A stretch of DNA of 64,000 nt from CBDFMG01 sp965221205 [NCBI: bacterium] (GTDB taxonomy: Bacteria > SM23-31): positions 1,178,001 to 1,242,000 of the forward strand of contig OZ244870.1 of the NCBI GenBank assembly GCA_965221205.1, read 5' to 3'. Shown here piece by piece: positions 8,887 to 17,955 of this stretch. The first letter of the stretch is position 1; each line of letters starts with the position of its first letter. Under the pieces are notes generated by a model that saw only the letters and a program-made list of their open reading frames with translations, made no database searches and was not told the origin of the DNA. A program made the position numbers and the translations under genes.

Positions 8887-11800
8887 AAAAAAGATTATTC
8901 AATGTAAGTGTTGCTGTATTGCTTATTCTTGTTGGCAGTCATGACGCTGTGCTCTTCGGCCAGCAGGATAACACCTCTTCCCACACGGTTTATGACCAAA
9001 GCCTTTATAACGATATGAAGTACCGAAACGTTGGACCTTCACGTGGAGGACGGGTAACTGCCGTTACCGGTCACAGGTCCCATCCCTCTACGTTTTACAT
9101 GGGGAGTACCGGCGGCGGTGTTTGGAAGACAACGGACTACGGCAGAAACTGGGTTAACATTTCAGACGGGTATTTTGAAACCGGCTCAATAGGCGCAATT
9201 CGAGTAGCAGACTCAAATATGGATATTATATACGTCGGCACCGGTTCGGATGCAATCCGCAGCAATGTTATTACCGGTCGTGGTGTATACAAATCGACGG
9301 ATGGAGGAAAAAGCTGGAATTTTGTAGGACTACGTGATGTCGGACAGATAGGTGCAGTGGAAATCCATCCGGAAAACTCCGATATAGTCTTTGTAGCGGC
9401 AATCGGACACGCATTTGGGCCTACACAGGACCGCGGTGTCTACCGCACGAAAAACGGCGGTAAGAGCTGGGAGAAGGTTCTTTTCATCTCCGACAAAACG
9501 GGAGCAGTGGATTTTGAATTCAGCCCCGATAATTCTCAGGAAGTTTACGCCACGATGTGGCGGGCAGAGCGGAAACCGTGGACCATCATTAGCGGTGCGA
9601 GTGAAGGTGGCGTATACAAATCTACGGATGGAGGTGACACCTGGACCAGACTGAAGAACGGGCTGCCCCTGGATCTTGTAGGGAAGAGCGATCTCGCCGT
9701 TTCGCAAGCGGACCCTGATCGAGTTTATGTTCTCATCGAAGCGCCTATTGGCGAGGGTGGAATCTACCGCTCGGATGACCGTGGCGCGAGTTTCCATCTG
9801 GTCACGACCCAGGCAAACCTACTGGACCGTCCATTCTATTATACGAATATTGATGCCGACCCGACAAACGCAAACGTTCTCTATGTAAATTCGACACGAT
9901 TTTTTAAGTCCGCTGATGGAGGGGAAACCTGGGAACGTCGGTCCACGCCGCATGGCGACAACCACGATATGTGGATCAACCCCGATAATCCAGACATATT
10001 TATCCAATCAAACGACGGTGGCGCGAATATAACGCAGGACAGCGGTACAACGTGGTCGACACTGCACAACCAGCCGACGGCAGAGCTTTACCAGGTTGCA
10101 GTTGACGACCAGTTCCCATATTGGCTGTATGCCGGTCAACAAGACAATTCCACTATTACGGTACCCAGCCTGCCACCGTATTCCACACCATCCAGTCCAG
10201 CGGCATACTGGCGGTCGGTCGGCGGTTGCGAAACCGGACCTGCCATACCAAAACCGGGAAATCCCAACATTGTCTATGCGAATTGTAAAGGACGTTTTGG
10301 ACGTTATAATAAAGCCACCGGTCAGGAACAACACTATTATGTTGGCGCTGCAAACATGTACGGACATAACCCTCGAGACCTGAAATACCGTTTCCAACGA
10401 GTCTCGCCGATCCATGTCTCGCCACACGATCCGAATGTTGTTTACCATGCCTCACAGTTTCTGCACCGGACAACTGACGAAGGGGTCACATGGGAGACTA
10501 TCTCTCCGGATCTGACAGCAAACGATCCCTCAAAACAGGTCATATCGGGTACGCCAATCACCCGTGATATCACCGGCGAAGAGTTCTACAGCACAATTTA
10601 TGCAATACAAGAATCCCCAATTGAAAAAGGTTTGATATGGGTCGGAGCAAATGATGGTCCCGTCCACGTCACCCGCGACGGCGGGAAAACATGGACTAAT
10701 GTCACACCGAAAGACCTCCTGCCGGGCGGAAGGGTGCAATCGATTGAGCCCTCTCCCCATAGAGCCGCAAAAGCGTATGTTGCAGTCTATCGATATCTCT
10801 TGGGAGACTGGGAACCATACATTTACCGTACTGATGATTACGGTAAATCGTGGACCCGGCTCACGAGCGGGAGTAACGGAATTCCTGCCGATACTCCTAC
10901 CCGAGTCGTCCGTGAAGATCCAGGGCGGGAAGGACTTCTCTATGCCGGTACAGAATTCGGGATGTTCCTTTCGTTTGATGATGGACTTAATTGGGAGCCG
11001 TTTCAGTTGAATCTTCCGACAACCCCAGTCACCGACATTAAAGTATTCAGGGAAGATCTGGTGCTCTCTACGATGGGGCGGTCATTCTGGATTCTCGACA
11101 ATTTGACTCCTCTTCACCAGGTAAATGACCGGATGGCCTCATCCCGTTTCCATCTATATGCGCCACGGACTGCGTACCGTATGCGGTACACACTGCAAAG
11201 TGGGGCAGCGGTTTATCCTGAATATCCCCCTGTTGGGGTAATGATTGATTACTATCTTGACGAGGAGCCGTCTGGAGAAATTACACTCGAAATCTCTGAC
11301 AATACCGGTAAGTCGATCCGTTTGTTTTCCAGTGCTGGACTGCCTCAACAACCCGATTTATCTGGCCAATCCGGCATGCGGAGACCCGGAACGGAACGCA
11401 TCGTCGGACACGAAATTATAAAGGATGCCGGAATGCATCGCTTTATTTGGGATTTGAAGCATGATGGTGCATGGAATCACGAGGAGAGTCGTGCGGATCA
11501 GAGGGGACCGATGGTCGTTCCTGGGACTTATCAGGTAAAACTTACCGTCGGCAGTTGGAGTCGCACGGAACGATTTGAAGTGCGGATAGATCCCCGTTTA
11601 GAAGAGGACCACGTAACCCAAACCGACCTTGTGGCTCAAGAGTTACTCAGCCTCCAGGTGCGTGATGCCCTCAGCAATGCCCGGAGAGCCGCAGAGCGGA
11701 TACGAACAGTACGTAAGGGAATTGCGGGAGCCGCCGGAAAAGGAGGTGGAACTGCGAAACGTGTACGGGAACAGGATAAAAAACTCGCCGGAATTCAGGA

Positions 11801-12017
11801 CTGTCTTGTGACAAAGGAAGGAATATACCAGACACCCATGCTCATCGACCAGCTCAGCTATCTGTTCTCGATGTTGGACCGTGCCGACCAGAAGCCGGGA
11901 CGAGACGCATATCAGCGCTTTGATGAGCTGAATATGGCATTGTCAGGGTATCTTTCCGAACTGCAAAATATTCTGGATAGTGATAGCGATGGGCAAAGCG
12001 AACGCAAAAACCGGTGA
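8883..12017 (+). CDS. Large secreted BNR/VPS10-like beta-propeller protein
   Basis: The product has 1044 residues with a signal peptide (MKKRLFNVSVAVLLILVG...). It contains about eleven BNR/Asp-box motifs of the SxDxGxxW type, for example KTTDYGRNW, KSTDGGKSW, RTKNGGKSW, KSTDGGDTW, RTDDYGKSW and LSFDDGLNW. These imply two propellers as in sortilin/VPS10-like proteins. The last about 300 residues include a beta-sandwich-like region and a charged helical segment. Such proteins are often annotated as glycosyl hydrolases, but I see no sialidase catalytic set, so binding or scaffolding is more likely. It starts inside the stop of the S9 peptidase gene, suggesting that the two products act together on extracellular protein. 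Confidence 0.88.
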   Translation: MKKRLFNVSVAVLLILVGSHDAVLFGQQDNTSSHTVYDQSLYNDMKYRNVGPSRGGRVTAVTGHRSHPSTFYMGSTGGGVWKTTDYGRNWVNISDGYFETGSIGAIRVADSNMDIIYVGTGSDAIRSNVITGRGVYKSTDGGKSWNFVGLRDVGQIGAVEIHPENSDIVFVAAIGHAFGPTQDRGVYRTKNGGKSWEKVLFISDKTGAVDFEFSPDNSQEVYATMWRAERKPWTIISGASEGGVYKSTDGGDTWTRLKNGLPLDLVGKSDLAVSQADPDRVYVLIEAPIGEGGIYRSDDRGASFHLVTTQANLLDRPFYYTNIDADPTNANVLYVNSTRFFKSADGGETWERRSTPHGDNHDMWINPDNPDIFIQSNDGGANITQDSGTTWSTLHNQPTAELYQVAVDDQFPYWLYAGQQDNSTITVPSLPPYSTPSSPAAYWRSVGGCETGPAIPKPGNPNIVYANCKGRFGRYNKATGQEQHYYVGAANMYGHNPRDLKYRFQRVSPIHVSPHDPNVVYHASQFLHRTTDEGVTWETISPDLTANDPSKQVISGTPITRDITGEEFYSTIYAIQESPIEKGLIWVGANDGPVHVTRDGGKTWTNVTPKDLLPGGRVQSIEPSPHRAAKAYVAVYRYLLGDWEPYIYRTDDYGKSWTRLTSGSNGIPADTPTRVVREDPGREGLLYAGTEFGMFLSFDDGLNWEPFQLNLPTTPVTDIKVFREDLVLSTMGRSFWILDNLTPLHQVNDRMASSRFHLYAPRTAYRMRYTLQSGAAVYPEYPPVGVMIDYYLDEEPSGEITLEISDNTGKSIRLFSSAGLPQQPDLSGQSGMRRPGTERIVGHEIIKDAGMHRFIWDLKHDGAWNHEESRADQRGPMVVPGTYQVKLTVGSWSRTERFEVRIDPRLEEDHVTQTDLVAQELLSLQVRDALSNARRAAERIRTVRKGIAGAAGKGGGTAKRVREQDKKLAGIQDCLVTKEGIYQTPMLIDQLSYLFSMLDRADQKPGRDAYQRFDELNMALSGYLSELQNILDSDSDGQSERKNR

Positions 12018-12087
12018 CTATTCGCCTGAGTGCCCGTTCCTTAGAGAGGAATGTAACTCGAAATGTATTCTGGTAGAATCGGGGGCA

Positions 12088-12132
12088 GCTTGAAATTTGT
12101 ACAGTCCAAGAAAATAGAAAACATATTTCAGA
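12088..12132. repeat. Dispersed intergenic motif, copy D
   Basis: GCTTGAAATTTGTACAGTCC followed by AAGAAAATAGAAAACAT. It matches copies A-C at the AAAT-TACA core and B in the TAGAAAACA part. It lies 56 bp before the ATG at 12188. Confidence 0.5.
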
Positions 12133-12187
12133 GAAACATAAACTTATTTCTAATTAAATTATATATTATTTTGTAGGAGGAAATCCT

Positions 12188-14062
12188 ATGCATATAAATA
12201 TCAAGATATTTTCAGGAATCAGGATTCTTATTATTCCCCTATTGCTTTCAATTCTTGGAGCAAATGTATATGCCCAAAGAACGGCGAAACCCACACTGCA
12301 TGGTCAGCATTGGATCGCCATAACCGGAAAGCCTCTTGCCGTAAATGCTGGAGCTGCCATGTACTATAAAGGTGGTAACGCTGTAGATGCCGCCTGTGCA
12401 ATGCTCGGGGCAGCATCAACTTTGTTCGATGCTTTAAGCTGGGGTGGTGAGACACAGGCATTGATATATAATCCGAACACCGGTAAGGTCATTGGGGTCA
12501 ATGCTCTGGGTGCTGCACCGACTGGAGCAACACCAGAATTTTTTAAAGATAAAGGCATGCCCTTCCCTCCGGCTTACGGCCCGCTTGCTGCTGTAACACC
12601 AGGAACGCCTGGTGGACTTTTAACTATGCTTGCAGAGTTCGGAAAATTAAGCCTGAAGGATATTCTTGAACCCTCAATGCAATTGGCTGACGGCTATCCT
12701 ATCGATAGAGGAACTGCAAATTCTATTAAGCGGGAAATTGAGCGTATAAATAAGTGGCCTTATTCTCGAAAAATATTCATAACACGTCCTGGAGAAGAAG
12801 TTGAGACACCCCAAACCGGCGAAATTTTCAGACAGCCAGAACTTTATTTAACATTGCAAAAACTTGTCGATGCAGAAGAGGATGCATTAGCAAAGGGCAA
12901 AAGCAGAAAAGAGGCTATCTATTCTGCATATGACCGATTTTACAAAGGCGATATCGCCGAAGAGTATGTCAGGGGCTCTCAAGAACAAGGAGGCTTACAT
13001 ACCATTGAGGACTTAGCTAACTGGAAAATCTATCTTGAAGAACCGGTTTCAACGAACTATAAAGGAATTGATGTATATAAACTTACTTCATGGGTACAAA
13101 GCCCGGTGCTTCTGCAAACGTTAAATATATTGGAAAATATCGATATTAAATCTATGAGTTACAACAGTTCACGATATATTCATACACTATATCAAGCTAT
13201 GAACCTTGCATACAGCGACAGAGATTTTTATTACGGTGATCCTTATTACCCACCGGTAGAACCGATGCGGGGACTCCTTTCAAAAGAATATGCAAAAGAT
13301 AGAACCAACCTCATTAACTGGAAAAGAAATGATCCTGATGTTATGCCGGGCGATCCTTATCCTTTTCAGGGAGAGAAAAATCCTTATCTCCATTTACTTG
13401 AAGATTGGAATAAGAAATCAGAAGAAGCTCCGTCGAATTCCAGTGCAGAATATGAGCGTTCTTGGCAAGAAGGTTTCTTAGCAGGAACAACCACAATACA
13501 ATCCGCAGATGCTGAAGGATGGGTTGTCTCATTAACACCAAGCGGCGGTTGGATACCGGTTACCATGGCAGGACGAACGGGCATTGGAATGAGTCAGCGT
13601 ATGCAGAGTTTTGTACTTAACGAATCGCAGAATCCCTATAATTTACTTGAACCTGGTAAGCGACCGCGCGCGACTCTGACGCCGAGCATGGCGCTCAAAG
13701 ACGGAAAACCGTTTGTGTCCTTTGCGGTAGCAGGAGGTGATACCCAAGACCAGAATTCTCTCCAGTTTTTTCTCAATATTGTAGAGTTTGGTATGAGCGT
13801 TCAGCAAGCGGTTGAAGCTGCCAACTTTACAAGCTATCAAATGCGCAGTTCTTTCGATGATCACGTTGCAACTCCCGGTAGGCTAACTTTAAATAACTCT
13901 GTTCCGCCTTGGGTTCGGAGTGATCTCACGGACATGGGATATCAGCTCGACTTCAGACGGCTAACTTCCGGCCCGCTGAACGCAATATATTTCGACTGGG
14001 AACACGGAACTATGTGGGGCGGATCAAGTAACGATGGAGAGGATTCCGGAATCGCCTGGTAG
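12188..14062 (+). CDS. Secreted gamma-glutamyltransferase
   Basis: The product has 624 residues with a strong ribosome binding site (AGGAGG) and a signal peptide ending NVYAQ. It belongs to the Ntn-hydrolase gamma-glutamyltransferase family. The large-subunit motif GGNAVDAACAMLGAAS is at about 59-74. The processing site and nucleophile lie in AGTTTIQSADAEG (Thr434 is the probable catalytic threonine, where TTH is usual). The small subunit has RPRATLTPSMALKDGKP and VAGGDTQDQNSLQFFLN. Such enzymes hydrolyse or transfer the gamma-glutamyl group of glutathione-like peptides in the periplasm. Next to two peptidase-related genes it fits peptide salvage. A TTT in place of TTH is a mild deviation. 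Confidence 0.92.
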   Translation: MHINIKIFSGIRILIIPLLLSILGANVYAQRTAKPTLHGQHWIAITGKPLAVNAGAAMYYKGGNAVDAACAMLGAASTLFDALSWGGETQALIYNPNTGKVIGVNALGAAPTGATPEFFKDKGMPFPPAYGPLAAVTPGTPGGLLTMLAEFGKLSLKDILEPSMQLADGYPIDRGTANSIKREIERINKWPYSRKIFITRPGEEVETPQTGEIFRQPELYLTLQKLVDAEEDALAKGKSRKEAIYSAYDRFYKGDIAEEYVRGSQEQGGLHTIEDLANWKIYLEEPVSTNYKGIDVYKLTSWVQSPVLLQTLNILENIDIKSMSYNSSRYIHTLYQAMNLAYSDRDFYYGDPYYPPVEPMRGLLSKEYAKDRTNLINWKRNDPDVMPGDPYPFQGEKNPYLHLLEDWNKKSEEAPSNSSAEYERSWQEGFLAGTTTIQSADAEGWVVSLTPSGGWIPVTMAGRTGIGMSQRMQSFVLNESQNPYNLLEPGKRPRATLTPSMALKDGKPFVSFAVAGGDTQDQNSLQFFLNIVEFGMSVQQAVEAANFTSYQMRSSFDDHVATPGRLTLNNSVPPWVRSDLTDMGYQLDFRRLTSGPLNAIYFDWEHGTMWGGSSNDGEDSGIAW

Positions 14063-14239
14063 CACTGGAACATAAACGACTGTGTGACAATTGAGTTACA
14101 TGTATAAATGTCAGGTATGTGCAACTCTAACATTCCGAACGCCTATATCTTATTGGAATATATTATTTTAGAAGATTAAATTAATATCAACTATTAGCTC
14201 TATAATTGTCAAAATCTGCTTCATTAAAGATTTCGATAC

Positions 14240-14977
14240 TTAGGTTATTTTCGGACAGCGTGTTACAGTATACTTAGAATGGAAGAAAAAGTCACTAGAT
14301 TGATTGTTGGTACATATTGTTGGTACATCATGTCTCTTTTGTTCTGAGGATCGTTTGTACCGTTTGCGTGATAATCGTTTTACAGGTACTCGATGTTCTT
14401 GTAAAGAGAGCCCGAAGCGGTTCAAGGACGATCTTGCTCTACTGCATTATGTTTCTTTGAAGATACCTGCCAATAAAGCTGCCAGGGGTCTTGGTTTTGG
14501 CTCCAAGACGGGGTGCGAGGCAACTAGATGCTTTATCGACAGGAGATTTATGATTTTTTGTGTCAGGAAGTGAGAAGACTTTCCGGCAAGATAAAATGTG
14601 ATGCAAGCTGCTTTGGTGGGAAACGTACGGGAAGCTATTTACTACGATGTGACTGCCGCTTGATGAACGAGATCAGGGACACCGCTGAGCAAGGAAGCGT
14701 CTTCTGCACTACTCCGTTCCGTTCGTATACATCGCTGAAGTTTTTTGGTAAACAGCGTACGGTCGATCATAACACATAGTGCATCACGGAACGTCGTCAT
14801 AGTAACGGCCTTGAGGGGTTCTGGTCATGTGCACAAGAAAGACGCTTACAGTACCATGGTGTTAGCAAAAATCATTGCCCGGTATACCCGAAGAAAATGG
14901 AATGGAGACACAATTATAGAAACAAAAATCCATACCATCCTTTAATCAAAATTCACGTTAGTCCGCTTTTGACCTAA
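14240..14977 (+). mobile_element. Defective IS1595-family element, copy 1
   Basis: The element is bounded by imperfect terminal repeats: TTAGGTTATTTTCGGACAGC at the left, and on the other strand at the right end TTAGGTCAAAAGCGGACTAA. Almost the whole element is repeated on the opposite strand at 44599-45351. No exact target duplication was found. The transposase gene inside is dead (see next entry). It sits between the gamma-glutamyltransferase gene and the convergent patatin-BamA gene. Confidence 0.8.
14279..14977 (+). pseudogene. IS1595-type (ISSod11-like) transposase, broken
   Basis: Pieces in three frames give the expected order: an N-terminal zinc-ribbon-like part (DRLYRLRDNRFTGTRCSC), then CDASCFGGKRTG corresponding to the DESYFGG motif, then FRSYTSLKFFGKQRTVDHNT, then NGLEGFWSCAQERRLQYHGVS corresponding to the NGIENFW block. 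The first catalytic acidic positions look altered (CDASC for IDESY). There is a 35-bp deletion after ACGGGAA relative to the copy at 44.6 kb. A frameshift near 14660 and a TAG near 14776 are shared with that copy. Confidence 0.8.
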
Positions 14978-15002
14978 TGACCAAAACGCTGTTGAAAAAC
15001 TG

Positions 15003-17711
15003 TCAGAAATTATGGCCGAGTGAAAAATGTATCCTGTCCCCAAAGTTTAAGGTTTTGCCATATCCAATTTCAAGAGGACCAACCGGTAAATCAAATGATA
15101 TAGCAGTTCCGAAGGCATTTCTGAAACCAGCAAATGAGAATTTCTCAGGCTTCTCTGAAAGATCCGCAATATCCCACCGTACGGTTAGGTATGTGTCGAA
15201 GATATTCTTCAGTGACACTTTCAACCGGTAACCGAGGTTTGCTGCTAAAATAGTCTTTCCATGTAATGTGTTGAAACGGTTTCCAAAAAACATATCTGAT
15301 CCGCCCCAGCGGAACCGCTGCGAGTAGGGGAGTGTTTCATCGGCGAATCCTGCAACAATCCGCGATTTGATTGTATGATTTTCTTGTAAAGTAAATACAT
15401 ATCCAAAAGATGAATAAAATTTCACATAGGATACTTCATTCCCGAGTAAAGAGGATGCATTTTCGTAATAAACTCTGTGAAAATTTCCTCTTCTTGGAAA
15501 TGGAAATCGATCGCGTGTGTCAATGAGTGACTCAAATGTCAGGGTTCGGAGGTGAATCTTCTCATTGACAGTATTGAAAAATGGATCTCGGATCTCGCCA
15601 GGAAGTGAAAGAAACGGTAACGCTTCAATTTCAATATCATCAATATTCAGTCGTGCAGATACAGTGCCGAGTCTGCCGAGCTGCCGCCCTAAAGAAAGCG
15701 ACCCGCCAAGGCGTGTGTCTTTGAACTCGCCACTCCGGATGAAATCTCGTGTGTAGTCTGTCAAAAAATCAGTATGTATTGAGTGATGAACGTCCCCATT
15801 CATAGTCAAATAGGATAAGAATATTCTGTCAATACGAAATTGGTACTGGAAAGCCTGGTCCCGAGGGCCATATCTGATGTGGAGTTGTGATTTCAGTCCG
15901 AGACCACCGAAGTTATCGTCGGATAACTCTATAAAACTTTTCGTTTTCTGGTCACGGTCATACCGTGCACCAAATCGGACAATTTCTGATTTTTGCTCCT
16001 CCATATTAATTTGGAGGATCAGTCTGTCCTTTTCTTTTGTGATCGTCGGGAATACACGCTGAAAAAGGCCTGTACCGTAAATGTTGTCGATACCCTGCTC
16101 AATTAAAAAGTAATTGAAAATAGTGCCGCTTTTCTGAAACATCTCACGCCGTATGATATGCGGCTGTGTTTTGTCGTTGCCGATCAATTGTATGCCGTCA
16201 ATGACTCCTTCGTCAATAAAAACAGAAAGTGTTTGAGAAATGGGATCAATTTCAAATCCATTTATCTGAGCTATAGAATAACCATTTTCATTGTAGAGAT
16301 TGAGTATTTCGTTTATGAAAATAACCGCATTGTTCGTATTAAATACATTATGTTCGCCAATCGTATAGAGCTGAATTATCTCTTCTGAAGAAAAAACTGT
16401 ATTGCCGGATATCTGTATAGAGGTAATGGCTGGATTTTCCACGACTGAGTAGGCGACGTTGTGCGAGTCTCCTGTTCGTGTGATTACAGCTTTTACGTCT
16501 TCGAAATAACCTGTTTCATGGAGAGTTTTGAGATTCTGTTCTATCTGTTTATCCGAAGTCGTATTATTCAAAGCTGAATCAGTAATACTGCGTATGAAAG
16601 CGGATGGGATTTGCTTGTTACCTGAGGTTATGACGGATTCGGCAGTATACCGCGCCGATGTTTTTCCATTCTCATTCATTGTTTCGAGTGAGTTCAGAAT
16701 TGATGGCATCATCTGACGTGTTTTTGCTCTGCCAAGCTCAATGAATTCTCGAATCGAATTGATGGCATAACCGTCGACAGATCCCAAATCCGGTTTAATA
16801 ACAATATCCGCATGTTCCAAAGACCGTTCGTTCCGGTCTTTTTGCATAATGGTTGAATAATGGTCCATCTGTTTCCACGGGAATGTCATCTGCTCTGCAG
16901 TCAGAAGCGGTGATGTACAATCTACAGCTATAATAATGTCGCTGCCCATTGACTGGGCTACATCTGTCGGAATATTATTCACGATGCCGCCGTCAACATA
17001 AGCACGGCCGTCGATCGTTACTTCTGAAAAGAGAAACGGGGCGGCTATGCTGCTCAGTATTGTTAGTGCGAGGTTTCCTTCCTCGAAAACTTTTTGTGTT
17101 CCATTATACTTATCGAGCGCAATAATACGCAGCGGTATTCTCAAGTCGTCAAAGTCAGCAACAGGAAGGATATTTGCTCGCATAATAAGTGAGTGCAGTG
17201 CACTGAACAACTGCTGTCCCTGGCTGATTGCTTGCGGTATATATGGTTTGAATCCGTCAAATCGTAATGCGATCAGATGCCGGTTGAAATCAGCTTTCTG
17301 ACCTATGAACATTGTGGACCGCTCCGGAGTATTCCTGAAAATGTTTGCCCAATCGGTGCTGAGCGCAAACTCCTCAATCTCAGCAGGGGAATATCCGGTG
17401 GCATAGAGTCCTCCGACAATCGAACCCATGCTCGAACCCGCAATATAATCTACAGTGATTCCGGCTTTTTCCAGTTCCTCAAGAATTCCGATCTGAGCAA
17501 AACCACGCAAACCGCCTCCGCTCAGGGCAATTCCAATTGCGGGTTGTGCCACTTTCTTGAAGTGGAATGGCCCCAGTGTATCACCTTTATAGGCGAGCAC
17601 AATTTCTCGTGGATATTCTGAGAAATTTTGGCCTGCCTTTGCATTGACTGGACAAAACAAACTTATATTGAAAACGAACACAACTTGAAGTATTGTAAAC
17701 GACCTATACAT
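15003..17711 (-). CDS. Patatin-like phospholipase fused to a BamA-type outer-membrane barrel
   Basis: The product has 902 residues with an N-terminal signal peptide. Residues about 57-340 are a patatin lipase: SGGGLRG at 64-70 (oxyanion hole), GSSMG with Ser94 as nucleophile, and Asp near 238 in DGG forming the Ser-Asp dyad. POTRA-like repeats follow (about 375-600, e.g. ITSIQISGNTVFSSEEI, IDGIQLIGNDKTQPHII). The last about 300 residues are a D15/BamA-type barrel ending in Phe (LGHNF). The architecture resembles type Vd autotransporters such as PlpD, in which the patatin domain is exported through its own barrel; this protein is somewhat longer. It probably acts on phospholipids at or outside the outer membrane. 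It diverges from lpxH across a region with a Fur-box-like site. Confidence 0.92.
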   Translation of the reverse strand: MYRSFTILQVVFVFNISLFCPVNAKAGQNFSEYPREIVLAYKGDTLGPFHFKKVAQPAIGIALSGGGLRGFAQIGILEELEKAGITVDYIAGSSMGSIVGGLYATGYSPAEIEEFALSTDWANIFRNTPERSTMFIGQKADFNRHLIALRFDGFKPYIPQAISQGQQLFSALHSLIMRANILPVADFDDLRIPLRIIALDKYNGTQKVFEEGNLALTILSSIAAPFLFSEVTIDGRAYVDGGIVNNIPTDVAQSMGSDIIIAVDCTSPLLTAEQMTFPWKQMDHYSTIMQKDRNERSLEHADIVIKPDLGSVDGYAINSIREFIELGRAKTRQMMPSILNSLETMNENGKTSARYTAESVITSGNKQIPSAFIRSITDSALNNTTSDKQIEQNLKTLHETGYFEDVKAVITRTGDSHNVAYSVVENPAITSIQISGNTVFSSEEIIQLYTIGEHNVFNTNNAVIFINEILNLYNENGYSIAQINGFEIDPISQTLSVFIDEGVIDGIQLIGNDKTQPHIIRREMFQKSGTIFNYFLIEQGIDNIYGTGLFQRVFPTITKEKDRLILQINMEEQKSEIVRFGARYDRDQKTKSFIELSDDNFGGLGLKSQLHIRYGPRDQAFQYQFRIDRIFLSYLTMNGDVHHSIHTDFLTDYTRDFIRSGEFKDTRLGGSLSLGRQLGRLGTVSARLNIDDIEIEALPFLSLPGEIRDPFFNTVNEKIHLRTLTFESLIDTRDRFPFPRRGNFHRVYYENASSLLGNEVSYVKFYSSFGYVFTLQENHTIKSRIVAGFADETLPYSQRFRWGGSDMFFGNRFNTLHGKTILAANLGYRLKVSLKNIFDTYLTVRWDIADLSEKPEKFSFAGFRNAFGTAISFDLPVGPLEIGYGKTLNFGDRIHFSLGHNF

Positions 17712-17799
17712 TTGTGTTACACTTTTTTAATAGGGGCGATAAGGTGGTTGTTAGTGAATCAGTATATTAAAAACCGTGCTGAATACAATTCGGCAAACA

Positions 17800-17814
17800 T
17801 GAGAATCGTTATCA
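17800..17814. promoter_or_regulatory. Fur-box-like operator between patatin-BamA and lpxH genes
   Basis: TGAGAATCGTTATCA; its reverse complement TGATAACGATTCTCA matches the 7-1-7 Fur consensus TGATAATNATTATCA at 12 of 14 defined positions. It lies about 90 bp upstream of the patatin-BamA start on the minus strand and about 140 bp from the lpxH start. Iron-dependent control, probably of the patatin gene, is inferred. Confidence 0.5.
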
Positions 17815-17955
17815 CTTGAATGTGAAAAAGGTATAAAAAGTTTCAATATTTATCAATCAATATCTTCCAAGATAGCTTCAGGGTTTTTAATTGCATTTCG
17901 TAGCGGTAATCGCTATATTTTTTGGCACTGTACGAGCCGCTAAAGGAATCCCTCT

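Noticed and set aside
8883-12017. Regularly repeated GATGGAGG-like strings suggesting a DNA repeat array
   Set aside because: They encode BNR Asp-box motifs (SxDGGxxW) at irregular distances; not a CRISPR or satellite.
8883-12017. Sialidase or glycosyl hydrolase assignment for the BNR protein
   Set aside because: Only Asp-boxes are visible; the Arg triad and Tyr/Glu pair of sialidases were not found.
15565-17621. Several plus-strand open frames opposite the patatin-BamA gene
   Set aside because: They lie wholly inside a long, motif-rich minus-strand gene, have no ribosome binding sites and no recognisable domains.
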